From contig NZ_CAKAKO010000006.1 of assembly GCF_916700565.1 (NCBI RefSeq), forward strand, positions 682,001 to 746,000: 64,000 nucleotides of DNA, given 5' to 3'. Below, in pieces: positions 45,612 through 54,973 of this stretch. Every line of letters begins with the position of its first letter. The stretch's first letter is position 1. A model generated the notes under the pieces. It made no database searches. It was given only the letters and a program-made list of their open reading frames with translations, and was not told where the DNA came from. This stretch comes from Xenophilus sp. Marseille-Q4582. Its GTDB lineage: Bacteria; Pseudomonadota; Gammaproteobacteria; Burkholderiales; Burkholderiaceae_C. A program made the translations under genes and the position numbers.

Positions 45612-46121
45612 GTGCGCCGCCTGCTCGACGCGCTCTATGACGGCGCCGCCTGGCTGGCGGCGCTGTTCATGGTGGCGCTGCTCATCGCCGTGCTGCTGTC
45701 CATCCTGGGCCGGCAGTTCCACTTCAACATCCCCGGCATCGACGCCTATGCCGGCTACCTGATGGCCGCCGCCGGCTTCCTGGCGCTGGCCCACACCCTC
45801 AAGAAGGGCGAGCACATCCGCGTGACGCTGCTCATCAACGCGCTCAAGGGTGGCGCGCGCAAGGGCCTGGAGCTCTGGTCGCTGGGTGTGGCCACGCTGC
45901 TGGCGCTGCTGTTTGCCTTCTACAGCTGCCGGCTGGCCTGGCAGTCGCACGCCTTCCACGACATCTCCACCTCCAACGACGCCACGCCGCTGTGGATCCC
46001 GCAGCTGGCCATGGCGCTCGGCACCATGGTGTTCGCCATCGCCTTCGTCGACGAACTGGTACTGGAACTGCGCGGCCAGCGCCAGCAGTCCACGAGCGGG
46101 GAGGCACTGCGCAATGAGTGA
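45612..46121 (+). CDS. TRAP transporter small permease DctQ
   Basis: 169-residue membrane protein with four hydrophobic helices. AALFMVALLIAVLLSILGRQ and GIDAYAGYLMAAAGFLALAH match the family, as does the KKGEHIRVTLLI motif. It starts with GTG at 45612. Its stop overlaps the dctM start by 8 bp. Confidence 0.92.
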   Translation: MRRLLDALYDGAAWLAALFMVALLIAVLLSILGRQFHFNIPGIDAYAGYLMAAAGFLALAHTLKKGEHIRVTLLINALKGGARKGLELWSLGVATLLALLFAFYSCRLAWQSHAFHDISTSNDATPLWIPQLAMALGTMVFAIAFVDELVLELRGQRQQSTSGEALRNE

Positions 46122-47415
46122 TCTCGCCATCACCGGCCTGCTGGTGCTGTCGCTGTTCCTGATCCTGGGCAGCGGCGTCTGGATCGGGCTCACGCTGTCA
46201 GGCGTGGCCTGGATCGGCATGCAGATGTTCTCGGCGCGGCCTGCTGGCGACGCCATGGCCGTCACGATCTGGGGCTCGGCCTCCAGCTGGACGCTCACGG
46301 CACTGCCGCTGTTCGTCTGGATGGGCGAGATCCTGTTCCGCACGCGGCTGAGCCAGGACATGTTCAAGGGCCTGTCGCCCTGGATGCAGGCCCTGCCCGG
46401 GCGGCTGCTGCACACCAACGTGGTGGGCTGCACCATCTTCGCGGCGGTGTCGGGCTCCAGCGCCGCCACCTGCGCCACCATCGGCAAGATGACGCTGCCC
46501 GAGCTCAAGCGCCGCGGCTACCCCGACCACATGGTGGTGGGCACGCTGGCCGGCGCCAGCACGCTGGGCCTGCTGATCCCGCCGTCCATCATCATGATCG
46601 TCTACGGCGTGGCGGCGGAGGTCTCGATCGCGCGGCTGTTCATCGCCGGGGTCGTTCCCGGCTTGGTGCTGGGCCTGCTGTTCTCGGGCTACATCGTTCT
46701 GTGGGCGCTGCGCAACCCGGACCAAGTGCCGGCGGCCGACGCCAAGACCACCTTCGGGCAGAAGCTCGCGGCCTCGCGCAGCCTGATCCCGGTGGTGCTG
46801 CTGATCATCGCCGTGCTCGGCTCCATCTATACCGGCATCGCCACGGCCACCGAGGCGGCGGCGCTGGGCGTGGTGGGCTCGCTCATCATCTCGGCGGCGC
46901 AGGGCTCGCTGAACTGGGCCACCTTCCGCGATGCGCTGCTGGGCGCCACAAGGCTGTATTGCATGATCGCGCTGATCCTCGCAGGCGCCGCCTTTCTCAC
47001 ACTGTCCATGGGCTACATCGGCCTGCCGCGGCACCTGGCGGAATGGATCGCCACGATGGGGCTCACGCAGGGCCAGTTGATCGCGGCGCTGGCCGTGTTC
47101 TTCATCGTCCTGGGCTGCTTCCTGGACGGCATCTCCATGGTGGTGCTGACCATGGGCGTGCTGATGCCCACGGTGCAAAAGGCCGGCATCGACCCGATCT
47201 GGTTCGGCATCTTCGTGGTGCTGGTCGTGGAAATGGCGCAGATCACGCCGCCCGTGGGCTTCAACCTGTTCGTGCTCCAGGGCATGATCGGGCGTGAGCT
47301 GCCCTGGATCGCCAAGGTCGCGGCACCGATGTTCCTGCTGATGTGCCTGGCCGTGCTGCTGATCTACCTGTTCCCCGGCCTGGTCACGTGGCTGCCTCAA
47401 CAGATGATGAACTGA
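46114..47415 (+). CDS. TRAP transporter large permease DctM
   Basis: 433-residue membrane transporter of the DctM/SiaM type with about 12 helices. The conserved [40 protein letters not shown] and [19 protein letters not shown] motifs are present. It moves the solute together with cations through the inner membrane after delivery by DctP. Its 3' end overlaps the convergent racemase-like gene by 32 bp, an unusual arrangement that may lead to mutual antisense effects. Confidence 0.94.
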   Translation: MSDLAITGLLVLSLFLILGSGVWIGLTLSGVAWIGMQMFSARPAGDAMAVTIWGSASSWTLTALPLFVWMGEILFRTRLSQDMFKGLSPWMQALPGRLLHTNVVGCTIFAAVSGSSAATCATIGKMTLPELKRRGYPDHMVVGTLAGASTLGLLIPPSIIMIVYGVAAEVSIARLFIAGVVPGLVLGLLFSGYIVLWALRNPDQVPAADAKTTFGQKLAASRSLIPVVLLIIAVLGSIYTGIATATEAAALGVVGSLIISAAQGSLNWATFRDALLGATRLYCMIALILAGAAFLTLSMGYIGLPRHLAEWIATMGLTQGQLIAALAVFFIVLGCFLDGISMVVLTMGVLMPTVQKAGIDPIWFGIFVVLVVEMAQITPPVGFNLFVLQGMIGRELPWIAKVAAPMFLLMCLAVLLIYLFPGLVTWLPQQMMN

Positions 47416-48124
47416 GCGCCTCCCGCAGCAAGGCATCGTCCAGCAACGACAGGCAGCGCCAGCCTGTCGCCCGCGACACCGCTTCGGCATAGGGCGGCAG
47501 GTTCGTGCATTCCAGCACCACGGTGCGCAGTTGCGGCGCGCGGGTCTGCAGGGCCCGGGCTGCGGCCACCACCTCGGCCTCGGCGCGCACGAGGTCGAGC
47601 GCCGAGGCATTGCCCAGGATGGCAGCGACGAAATGGCTGTCTGGCGCCACGCCCTGCACCCGCACGTCAGCCAGCCGGGCGGCAGGCACGCCTGCCGCCG
47701 CCAGATGGGCCGGCGTCAGCGCTTCGGCGCTGATGGTCAGAACGCCCACCTGCGGCTCGGACCTCAGCAGCGCCGGCAACTGCAGCAGGCTGGACGTGCG
47801 CACCGGCACGGTCGCGGCCGTCTGGAGCAGATCCTGAATCAACACCAGAAATCCGCAACTGGTCGTCACGGCGCACGCGCCCTGATCGGCCAGGCCCTTC
47901 ACGGCGTCCACGAAAGCCGGCGCCATGGCCCGCAACGCGGATGGCGAACGCACCACCTCGTGCGGCCACGCCCCCGCGACGCGCACCTGACGCGTGGCGC
48001 AGCCGAAGCTGTCGGGATGGCCGATGTCACCCAGCGGCCGCGGAAAGCGCGTGTCCAGCATCACCAGGCCAAGCCAAGGCGGGTTCGCGGCTACAGTGCC
48101 GTTCTGACAATGCTCAGCAGTCAT
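47384..48124 (-). CDS. aspartate/glutamate racemase-like protein
   Basis: 246-residue protein of the Asp/Glu/hydantoin racemase superfamily. Two catalytic-type cysteines are visible: the first in [13 protein letters not shown] (about residue 90) and the second in [15 protein letters not shown] (about residue 206). It starts near [20 protein letters not shown], typical of the aspartate/glutamate racemase family subset. The substrate is not known; its position beside a TRAP importer suggests that both deal with the same organic acid or amino acid. Its last 32 bases overlap dctM in the opposite direction. Divergent from crcB. Confidence 0.78.
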   Translation of the reverse strand: MTAEHCQNGTVAANPPWLGLVMLDTRFPRPLGDIGHPDSFGCATRQVRVAGAWPHEVVRSPSALRAMAPAFVDAVKGLADQGACAVTTSCGFLVLIQDLLQTAATVPVRTSSLLQLPALLRSEPQVGVLTISAEALTPAHLAAAGVPAARLADVRVQGVAPDSHFVAAILGNASALDLVRAEAEVVAAARALQTRAPQLRTVVLECTNLPPYAEAVSRATGWRCLSLLDDALLREALSSSSVEAAT

Positions 48125-48130
48125 TCATCC

Positions 48131-48508
48131 ATGCTAGCGGCCCTGGCCGTGTTCTTCGGCGCCGGTGTGGGGGCGCTGCTGCGGTGGGCGCTGTCCCTGT
48201 GGCTCAACGGACATGGGGCCGTGCCCCTGGGAACGCTGGCCGCCAACCTGCTGGGCGGCTACCTGGTCGGCCTGGCGCTCGGCCTGTTCCAGGCACTGCC
48301 CCAACTCGACCCGACCTGGCGGCTGCTGCTGGTGACCGGATTCCTCGGGGGATTGACCACCTTCTCGACCTTCTCCGCGGAGGTGGTGGCGCATCTGATG
48401 CAGGGCCGCCCCGGCCTCGCGCTGGTCCAGGCCGGCCTGCATCTCGCGGGCTCGCTGACCTTGACCTGGCTGGGCCTTCTCAGCGCACATCACCTGACCG
48501 CCCACTGA
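48131..48508 (+). CDS. crcB: fluoride efflux channel CrcB (Fluc)
   Basis: 125-residue four-helix membrane protein. It has the [13 protein letters not shown] start, the [18 protein letters not shown] segment with the conserved Asn, and [17 protein letters not shown], which carries the Phe-box and TTFSTF pore motif. It forms dual-topology dimers that expel fluoride. I chose ATG 48131 to match CrcB N-termini; an ATG at 48110 would add seven residues. No fluoride riboswitch is visible because the start nearly overlaps the divergent gene. Confidence 0.92.
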   Translation: MLAALAVFFGAGVGALLRWALSLWLNGHGAVPLGTLAANLLGGYLVGLALGLFQALPQLDPTWRLLLVTGFLGGLTTFSTFSAEVVAHLMQGRPGLALVQAGLHLAGSLTLTWLGLLSAHHLTAH

Positions 48509-48611
48509 TCGATTCGCCCTTCGCAGCCGGCATTGCGTTCATTGGCAAAAGGAACCCAAGCAAGCCCCGTTCCCGCAAGCCCTTTTCAATGATTCCAACA
48601 GGGTCGTTCGA

Positions 48612-48625
48612 TAGAATTCATCGCA
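48612..48625 (+). promoter_or_regulatory. TAGAAT -10 element before mrpA
   Basis: TAGAAT (48612-48617) ends eight bases before the mrpA ATG with no Shine-Dalgarno sequence between, as expected for leaderless transcription of the Mrp operon. Confidence 0.4.
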
Positions 48626-51600
48626 ATGCCCCTCGTCCTGCTCGTCGTTCTTCCCTTCCTTGCCAGCGTCCTGGCGGCTCTTCTGCCATCGAACGCGCGA
48701 AACAGCGAATCGACACTGGCCGGACTGGTCGCCATCGGCTGTGCGGCCAGCGTCGCGTGGATGTTCCCGCAGCTGGCGGACGGCAACGTGCTGCGCTATG
48801 AAGTGAGCTGGCTGCCGCTGCTGGGGCTGAACCTTTCCTTGCGCATGGACGGCTTCGCTTGGCTGTTCTGCATGTTGGTGCTGGGCATCGGCGCGCTGGT
48901 GGTGCTGTACGCGCGCTACTACATGTCGGCCTCCGACCCGGTGCCGCGCTTCTTCGCCTTCTTCCTGGCCTTCATGGGCTCGATGGTGGGCGTGGTGCTC
49001 TCGGGCAACCTGGTCCAGATGGTGATGTTCTGGGAGCTCACCAGCCTGTTCTCCTTCCTGCTCATCGGCTACTGGCACCACCGGCGCGACGCGCGGCGCG
49101 GCGCGCGCATGGCGCTCACCGTGACCGGCGCGGGCGGCCTGGCGCTGCTGGGCGGCGTGCTGGTCATCGGCCACATCGCGGGCAGCTACGAGCTGGACGT
49201 CGTGCTGGCCTCGGGCGAGGAGATCCGCGCCCATGCGCTGTACCCCGTGGCGCTGGTGCTGGTGCTGCTGGGCGCCTTCACCAAGAGCGCGCAGTTCCCC
49301 TTCCACTTCTGGCTGCCGCGCGCCATGGCCGCGCCCACGCCGGTGTCCGCCTACCTGCATTCGGCCACCATGGTGAAGCTGGGCGTGTTCCTGATGGCGC
49401 GGCTGTGGCCCGCGCTCTCGGGCACCGAGGCCTGGTTCTGGCTGGTGGGCGGCGCGGGCGCCATCACGCTGCTGGTGGGCGGCTACATCGCCATGTTCCA
49501 GCGCGACCTGAAGGCGCTGCTGGCCTATTCCACCATCTCGCACCTGGGCCTGATCACCCTGCTGCTGGGCATGAACAGCCCGCTGGCGGCCGTGGCCGCG
49601 GTTTTCCACATCATGAACCACGCGACCTTCAAGGCCTCGCTGTTCATGGCCGCCGGCATCATCGACCACGAGACCGGCACGCGCGACATCCACCGCCTGA
49701 GCGGCCTGATGAAGGCGATGCCGATCACCAGCACGCTGGCCATCATCGCCAGCGCCTCGATGGCCGGGGTGCCGCTGCTCAACGGCTTCCTGTCCAAGGA
49801 GATGTTCTTCGCCGAGACGGTGTTCCTCGACGCCGCGCCCTGGCTGGAATTCGCCCTGCCCGTGCTGGCCACGGTGGCTGGCGCCTTCAGCGTGGCCTAC
49901 TCGGCGCGTTTCGTGTTCGACGTGTTCTTCGGCCCGCCCTGCGGCGACCAGGTGCCCAAGCCGCCGCACGAGCCTCCGCACTGGATGCGCGTGCCGGTCG
50001 AACTGCTGGTGCTGGCCTGCCTGGTGGTGGGCATGCTGCCGGCGTGGTCGGTGGGCAGCTTCCTGGCCGCCTCGGCCGCGCCCGTCGTGGGCGGCCGCTT
50101 GCCCGAGTACAGCCTGGCCGTGTGGCACGGCTTCAACCTGCCGCTGGTGATGAGCTTCGTCGCACTGGCGGGGGGTGCCGCCATCTACCTGCTGCAGCGG
50201 CGCCGCCGCGAAGCGGGCGGCCTGTCGCGCACGCCCTTGATCCACGCCATCGACGCGCAGCGCCTGTTCGAGCATGCATTGGCGCAGCTGTCGGAGATCG
50301 GCCGGCGCAGCCGCCGCGTGCTGGGCACGCGCCGCCTGCAGCCGCAACTCTTCCTGCTGGTGCTGGTGGCACTGCTGGGCGCCGCGGCCGCGCTGTTCTT
50401 CGTGCCCTCCGGCGCGGGCAGCCGCGAGCCGCTGCCCTTCTCGCCCATGTTCGCGATGACCTGGGTGATCGGCTGCACGGCCGCCGTCTTCGCGGCCTGG
50501 CAGGCCAAGTTCCACCGGCTGGCCGCACTCACGGGCGCCTCGGTCGCCGGCCTGGTGAGCTGCCTGACCTACATGTGGTTCTCGGCCCCCGACCTGGCCC
50601 TGACCCAGCTGGTGGTGGAGGTGGTGACCACGCTGCTGATCCTGCTGGGCCTGCGCTGGCTGCCGATGCGCAAAGCCGAGGTGAAGCCGGTCTACGACGG
50701 CACGCTGGGCCGCGTGCGCGCCTGGAGCCGCCGCGGGCGCGACCTGACCGTGGCGATCATCGCGGGCGCCGGCATGGCGGCCCTGGCCTGGATGATGATG
50801 ACGCGGCCGCAGGACCGCAGCATCTCGCCCTTCTTCCTGGAGCGCGCGCTCACCGAAGGCGGCGGCACCAACGTGGTGAACGTGATGCTGGTGGACTTCC
50901 GCGGCTTCGACACCTTCGGCGAGATCACCGTGCTGGGCATCGTGGCGCTCACCGTGTACGCGCTGCTGCGCCGCTTCCGCCCGGCCGAGGAATCGATGGC
51001 CCTGCCGCCCCAGCAGCGCGCGCAGCTGCATGACGGCAGCGACCTGCTGAACCCGCGCCGCGCCAAGGACACGGCCGTCGGCTACCTCATGGTGCCCGCC
51101 GTGCTCGTGCGCCTGCTGCTGCCGCTGTCCGTGCTGGTGTCGGTGTACTTCTTCATGCGCGGCCACAACTCGCCGGGCGGCGGCTTCGTGGCCGGCCTCG
51201 TGATGTCGGTGGCGCTCATGCTGCAGTTCATCGTCTCGGGCGCCGAATGGGTGGAAGAGCACCTGCGCATCTACCCGCGCCGCTGGATCGCCGTCGGCCT
51301 GATGATGGCGCTGGCGACGGGCGGCGGCGCCATCGTGGTCGGCTATCCCTTCCTCACCTCGCACACGGCGCACCTCACGCTGCCGGTGCTGGGCGAGCTG
51401 CACGTGCCCAGCGCCCTGTTCTTCGACATCGGCGTGTTCGCGCTGGTGCTGGGCGCGACCATGCTGATCCTCACCGCACTGGCCCACCAGTCCATCCGCA
51501 GCCACCGCTGGGTGGAGGAACAGGCAGAAAGAGAAGTGGAGCGCACCGTCGACGCCCAGGTCCAGCGGCTGGCGGACCGCGAAGCGGCGCACGAAGCCAT

Positions 51601-51637
51601 AAGAACGTACAACGAAGTGATGCAGGGGGACCGCTGA
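48626..51637 (+). CDS. Mrp cation/proton antiporter subunit A fused to subunit B (MrpAB/PhaAB)
   Basis: 1003-residue membrane protein and the largest part of the Mrp-type Na+(K+)/H+ antiporter, homologous to NuoL. The NuoL-like core runs over residues about 1-500 (KSAQFPFHFWLPRAMAAPTP and YLHSATMVKLGVFLMARLWP). The DUF4040 and MrpB-like parts follow, with RGHNSPGGGFVAGLVMSVAL at about 845-865 typical of MrpB. The fused A/B type occurs in many proteobacteria (Pha systems). It exports cations in exchange for protons and supports pH and salt homeostasis. Its stop overlaps the mrpC start by one base. Confidence 0.93.
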   Translation: MPLVLLVVLPFLASVLAALLPSNARNSESTLAGLVAIGCAASVAWMFPQLADGNVLRYEVSWLPLLGLNLSLRMDGFAWLFCMLVLGIGALVVLYARYYMSASDPVPRFFAFFLAFMGSMVGVVLSGNLVQMVMFWELTSLFSFLLIGYWHHRRDARRGARMALTVTGAGGLALLGGVLVIGHIAGSYELDVVLASGEEIRAHALYPVALVLVLLGAFTKSAQFPFHFWLPRAMAAPTPVSAYLHSATMVKLGVFLMARLWPALSGTEAWFWLVGGAGAITLLVGGYIAMFQRDLKALLAYSTISHLGLITLLLGMNSPLAAVAAVFHIMNHATFKASLFMAAGIIDHETGTRDIHRLSGLMKAMPITSTLAIIASASMAGVPLLNGFLSKEMFFAETVFLDAAPWLEFALPVLATVAGAFSVAYSARFVFDVFFGPPCGDQVPKPPHEPPHWMRVPVELLVLACLVVGMLPAWSVGSFLAASAAPVVGGRLPEYSLAVWHGFNLPLVMSFVALAGGAAIYLLQRRRREAGGLSRTPLIHAIDAQRLFEHALAQLSEIGRRSRRVLGTRRLQPQLFLLVLVALLGAAAALFFVPSGAGSREPLPFSPMFAMTWVIGCTAAVFAAWQAKFHRLAALTGASVAGLVSCLTYMWFSAPDLALTQLVVEVVTTLLILLGLRWLPMRKAEVKPVYDGTLGRVRAWSRRGRDLTVAIIAGAGMAALAWMMMTRPQDRSISPFFLERALTEGGGTNVVNVMLVDFRGFDTFGEITVLGIVALTVYALLRRFRPAEESMALPPQQRAQLHDGSDLLNPRRAKDTAVGYLMVPAVLVRLLLPLSVLVSVYFFMRGHNSPGGGFVAGLVMSVALMLQFIVSGAEWVEEHLRIYPRRWIAVGLMMALATGGGAIVVGYPFLTSHTAHLTLPVLGELHVPSALFFDIGVFALVLGATMLILTALAHQSIRSHRWVEEQAEREVERTVDAQVQRLADREAAHEAIRTYNEVMQGDR

Positions 51638-51981
51638 TGGAAATCGTCCTGGCCATTGCCATCGGCGTGCTCACGTCGTCCGGCGTCTACCTGCTGCTGC
51701 GGCCCCGGACCTTCCAGGTCATCATGGGCCTGACGCTGATCTCCTACGCGGTGAACCTGTTCATCTTCAGCATGGGCCGGCTCAGGGTCGACAGCGAACC
51801 CGTGCTGGTGCCCGGCTTCACGGCCACGCTGGCCAACACGGCCGACCCGATGCCGCAGGCGCTGGTGCTCACGGCCATCGTGATCGGCTTCGCCATGACG
51901 GCCCTCTTTCTGGTCGTGATGCTGGCCTCGCGCGGCCTCAATGACACCGACCACGTGGACGGCGAGGAGCAGGACGAGTGA
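51637..51981 (+). CDS. Mrp antiporter subunit C
   Basis: 114-residue NuoK-like subunit with three helices; the conserved segments TSSGVYLLLRPRTFQVIMGL and PMPQALVLTAIVIGFAMTAL are present. The start overlaps the mrpA stop (TGATG). A longer same-frame opening upstream is noise within mrpA. Confidence 0.93.
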   Translation: MEIVLAIAIGVLTSSGVYLLLRPRTFQVIMGLTLISYAVNLFIFSMGRLRVDSEPVLVPGFTATLANTADPMPQALVLTAIVIGFAMTALFLVVMLASRGLNDTDHVDGEEQDE

Positions 51982-53672
51982 TCCCCATGGTCCCCCTTCT
52001 CGATCGCCTGCTCGATTTCGCGATGCCGCACCTGGTGGCGGCGCCCATCCTCGTGCCCATGCTGACGGCCGCGCTCATGCTGCTGCTGCAGGAGCGGCAC
52101 CGGCGCATCAAGTCGGCCCTGTCCGTCGTCTCGGGCCTCGTCGGCCTGGTGGTGGCGCTGGCGCTGCTGCGCTGGGTCAATGCCCCGGATACCGGCACGG
52201 GCGCCGGCTCCATCGGCGTGTACCTGGCCGGCAACTGGCAGGCGCCCTTCGGCATCGTGCTGGTGGCCGACCGGCTGTCGGCCATGATGGTGGCGCTCAC
52301 GGGCGTGGTGGCCTTTGCCGCCTCCATCTATTCCACCTCGCGCTGGGACCGCGCGGGCGTGCACTTCCACCCGCTGCTGCAGCTGCAGCTCATGGGCCTG
52401 AACGGCGCCTTCCTCACGGGCGACCTGTTCAACCTCTTCGTGTTCTTCGAGGTGATGCTGGCCTCTTCCTATGGGCTGCTGCTGCATGGCTCGGGGCGCC
52501 GGCGCGTGTCGGCCGGGCTGCACTACATCGCCATCAACCTGGCGGCCTCCTCGCTGTTCCTGATCGGCGCGGCCGTGCTGTATGGCGTGACCGGCACGCT
52601 GAACCTGGCCGACATGGGCCTGCGCATCGCCCAACTGGCGCCCGAGGACCGCGGCCTGGTGCACGCGGCGGCCGCCATCCTGGCCACCGCCTTCTTCGCC
52701 AAGGCCGGCGCCTGGCCGCTGAACTTCTGGCTGGTGCCCGGCTACAGCTCGGCGGTGCCACCGGTCAGCGCCGTGTTCGCCCTGCTCACCAAGCTGGGCG
52801 TGTACGTGGTGCTGCGCACCTGGGCCACGCTCTTTCCGCAGGACGGGGGTGCCTCGGCGCAGTTCGGCCAGACGGTGCTGCTGGGCCTGGGCATGGCCAC
52901 GCTGGGGGTGGCGGCGCTGGGTATCGTGGGCACGCAGAAGCTGGCGCAGCTGGCCAGCTACAGCGTGCTGATCTCGGCGGGCACGCTGCTCGCGGCCGTG
53001 GGCCTGGGCCAGCCGGCCGTGTGGTCGGGCGCCCTGTACTACCTGCTGAGTTCCTCGCTCGCGGCCGCCGCCTTCTTCCTGCTGATCGACATCATCGAGC
53101 GCTGGCGCAACGCGGGCATGAGCATCGCGCCACACGAGCTGGCGGGCCGCGCGCCCTTCCTGAGCGAAGACCTCAAGGCCCTGGAGGACGTGAACCTCGA
53201 CGACGACCAGCAGGCGCTGTTCGGCCGCGCCATTCCGGCGGGCGTGGCCTTCCTGGGCCTGAGCTTCGTGGGCTGCACCCTGCTCATCGCCGGCCTGCCC
53301 CCGCTGTCGGGCTTCGTGGGCAAGGTCGCCATGCTGTCGGGCCTGTTCGAAGGCACGCTGGACCGCAGTGGCTGGCTCTTCGTCGCGCTGGTCCTGGTGT
53401 CGGGCTTCCTGAGCCTGGTGGCGCTGTGCCGCGCCGGCATCCGCTATTTCTGGACGCAGCCGCACGGCGCGCTGCCCGCGCTGCCCGCGCTGGAAGTGCT
53501 GCCCGTGGCCATCCTGCTGACGGCCTGCCTCGCGCTCACGGTGGTGGCCGAGCCCGTGATGCAGCACGTGCGCGCCACCGCCAACGCCCTGGCCCATCCC
53601 TCGCTCTACCGCGACGCCGTGATGGGCGCGCGGCAGATTCCGGGACCCACCCTCAAGGAGGCCACGCCATGA
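51978..53672 (+). CDS. Mrp antiporter subunit D
   Basis: 564-residue NuoM/NuoN-like antiporter subunit with FAKAGAWPLNFWLVPGYSSA and VPPVSAVFALLTKLGVYVVL motifs, and a loop with an acidic stretch (EDVNLDDDQQAL) before the last helices. A GTG start overlaps the mrpC stop; ATG 51987 is an alternative nine bases later. Together with MrpA it forms the two proton-channel-like modules. Confidence 0.92.
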   Translation: MIPMVPLLDRLLDFAMPHLVAAPILVPMLTAALMLLLQERHRRIKSALSVVSGLVGLVVALALLRWVNAPDTGTGAGSIGVYLAGNWQAPFGIVLVADRLSAMMVALTGVVAFAASIYSTSRWDRAGVHFHPLLQLQLMGLNGAFLTGDLFNLFVFFEVMLASSYGLLLHGSGRRRVSAGLHYIAINLAASSLFLIGAAVLYGVTGTLNLADMGLRIAQLAPEDRGLVHAAAAILATAFFAKAGAWPLNFWLVPGYSSAVPPVSAVFALLTKLGVYVVLRTWATLFPQDGGASAQFGQTVLLGLGMATLGVAALGIVGTQKLAQLASYSVLISAGTLLAAVGLGQPAVWSGALYYLLSSSLAAAAFFLLIDIIERWRNAGMSIAPHELAGRAPFLSEDLKALEDVNLDDDQQALFGRAIPAGVAFLGLSFVGCTLLIAGLPPLSGFVGKVAMLSGLFEGTLDRSGWLFVALVLVSGFLSLVALCRAGIRYFWTQPHGALPALPALEVLPVAILLTACLALTVVAEPVMQHVRATANALAHPSLYRDAVMGARQIPGPTLKEATP

Positions 53673-54169
53673 TGGCGCGACTGCTGCCCTCGCTCACCCT
53701 GTCGGCCACGCTCTTCATCGTCTGGATCCTGCTGCACCAGTCGCTGCACCCGGCCACGCTGCTGTCGGCGCTGCTGGTGGCGCTGGTGGTGCCGCTGATC
53801 ACGCGCAGCCTGCGGCCCGCCGCCGTGGTGATGCGCCGCCCCGGCGTGCTGGTGCGGCTCACGCTCGTGGTGCTGCGTGACATGGTCCGCTCGGCCTTGC
53901 TGGTGGGCAAGGGGTTGCTGTTCAAGCGCAATGCCGACATCCATTCGGCCTTCCTGCGCGTGCCGCTGGACACGCGCGACCCCAACGTCCTCGCGGGGCT
54001 GGCCATGATCGTCTGCCTCACGCCCGGCACCGCCTGGGCCGAGCTCAGCATGGACCGCTCGGTGCTGCTGCTGCACGTGTTCGAACTCAAGGACGAGCAG
54101 GGCATGATCGACATGATCAAGGCGCGCTACGAGAAGCCGCTGATGCAAATCTTCGAAGGAGCCCCATGA
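53669..54169 (+). CDS. Mrp antiporter subunit E
   Basis: 166-residue protein with two N-terminal helices and a soluble C-terminal domain: RDPNVLAGLAMIVCLTPGTA and WAELSMDRSVLLLHVFELKD. Its ATG overlaps the mrpD stop by three bases (ATGA). Needed for stability of the Mrp complex in studied bacteria. Confidence 0.92.
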   Translation: MMARLLPSLTLSATLFIVWILLHQSLHPATLLSALLVALVVPLITRSLRPAAVVMRRPGVLVRLTLVVLRDMVRSALLVGKGLLFKRNADIHSAFLRVPLDTRDPNVLAGLAMIVCLTPGTAWAELSMDRSVLLLHVFELKDEQGMIDMIKARYEKPLMQIFEGAP

Positions 54170-54444
54170 CCCCCGTCCTGCTCTGGGCCCTGAAGGCCGC
54201 TCTGTTCCTGCTGGCGCTGGCCATGCTGTGCGCGCTCTACCGGCTGATCGTCGGCCCCTCGGCGCAGGACCGCGTGATGGGCCTGGACTGCCTCTACATC
54301 AACGGCATGCTCACCATGCTGGTGCTGGGCATCCTCTACACCAGCAGCGTGTACTTCGAAGCGGCGATGCTGATCGCGCTCTTCGGCTTCGTCGGCTCCA
54401 CGGCGCTGGCCAAGTTCATCCTGCGCGGGGAGGTCATCGAATGA
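54166..54444 (+). CDS. Mrp antiporter subunit F
   Basis: 92-residue three-helix subunit, with YRLIVGPSAQDRVMGLDCLY as its characteristic motif (the conserved Asp lies in the second helix region). It overlaps mrpE and mrpG by about four bases each, consistent with coupled translation. Confidence 0.92.
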   Translation: MTPVLLWALKAALFLLALAMLCALYRLIVGPSAQDRVMGLDCLYINGMLTMLVLGILYTSSVYFEAAMLIALFGFVGSTALAKFILRGEVIE

Positions 54445-54815
54445 GCGCGGCTCCTCTTCCCTGGTGGGCCGAGGCCCTCGTGGCCGGGCTGGTGATGATC
54501 GGCGCGGCCGTGGCGGCGCTGGGCTCTTTCGGCCTGGTGCGGCTACCCACCTTCTTCCGCCGCATCCACGCACCCACGCTGGGCGCCACGCTGGGCGTAT
54601 GGGCCATCACGGCCGCCACGGTGCTGTACTTCTCGGTGCAGGGCTTCCACCTGTTCCTGCACGCCATCCTCATCACCTTTTTCGTCGCGCTCACGGCGCC
54701 CGTGACCACCATCTTCCTGATGCGGGCCGCCCTGTTCCGCGAGCGCCAGCACGGCAACCCCAAGGTGCCTCCGCCTTCCGGCCTGCCCCAGGCCAAGTCC
54801 AGCCTGCCCAGCTGA
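54441..54815 (+). CDS. Mrp antiporter subunit G
   Basis: 124-residue three-helix subunit with GSFGLVRLPTFFRRIHAPTL and GATLGVWAITAATVLYFS, the standard MrpG motifs. It ends the Mrp operon; a Pro/Ser tail (PPPSGLPQAKSSLPS) follows the last helix. The adjacent downstream gene for a Bug receptor probably has its own promoter in the AT-rich stretch around 54900-54960. Confidence 0.92.
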   Translation: MSAAPLPWWAEALVAGLVMIGAAVAALGSFGLVRLPTFFRRIHAPTLGATLGVWAITAATVLYFSVQGFHLFLHAILITFFVALTAPVTTIFLMRAALFRERQHGNPKVPPPSGLPQAKSSLPS

Positions 54816-54973
54816 TCCGGCTTGGACGCGCGGCGGCCAGGGCAGTCGCCTGCGCGACGTCCTGCCACAGCCGCAAAGACCTTGCCGCTCATCCGAATAC
54901 TTAGGGCTGCGCTGGCACTGTTAAATTTTGTTAGATAAGGTCCGCTGTTTCTTTTTGATACCTGCGGACTTTC

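Noticed and set aside
48070-48131. Fluoride riboswitch upstream of crcB
   Set aside because: The start lies almost on top of the divergent racemase-like gene start; no room and no matching fold are present.
54913-54930. TGGCAC resembling a sigma-54 -24 element before the Bug receptor gene
   Set aside because: The matching -12 TTGC is missing at the required spacing (the position reads AATT).
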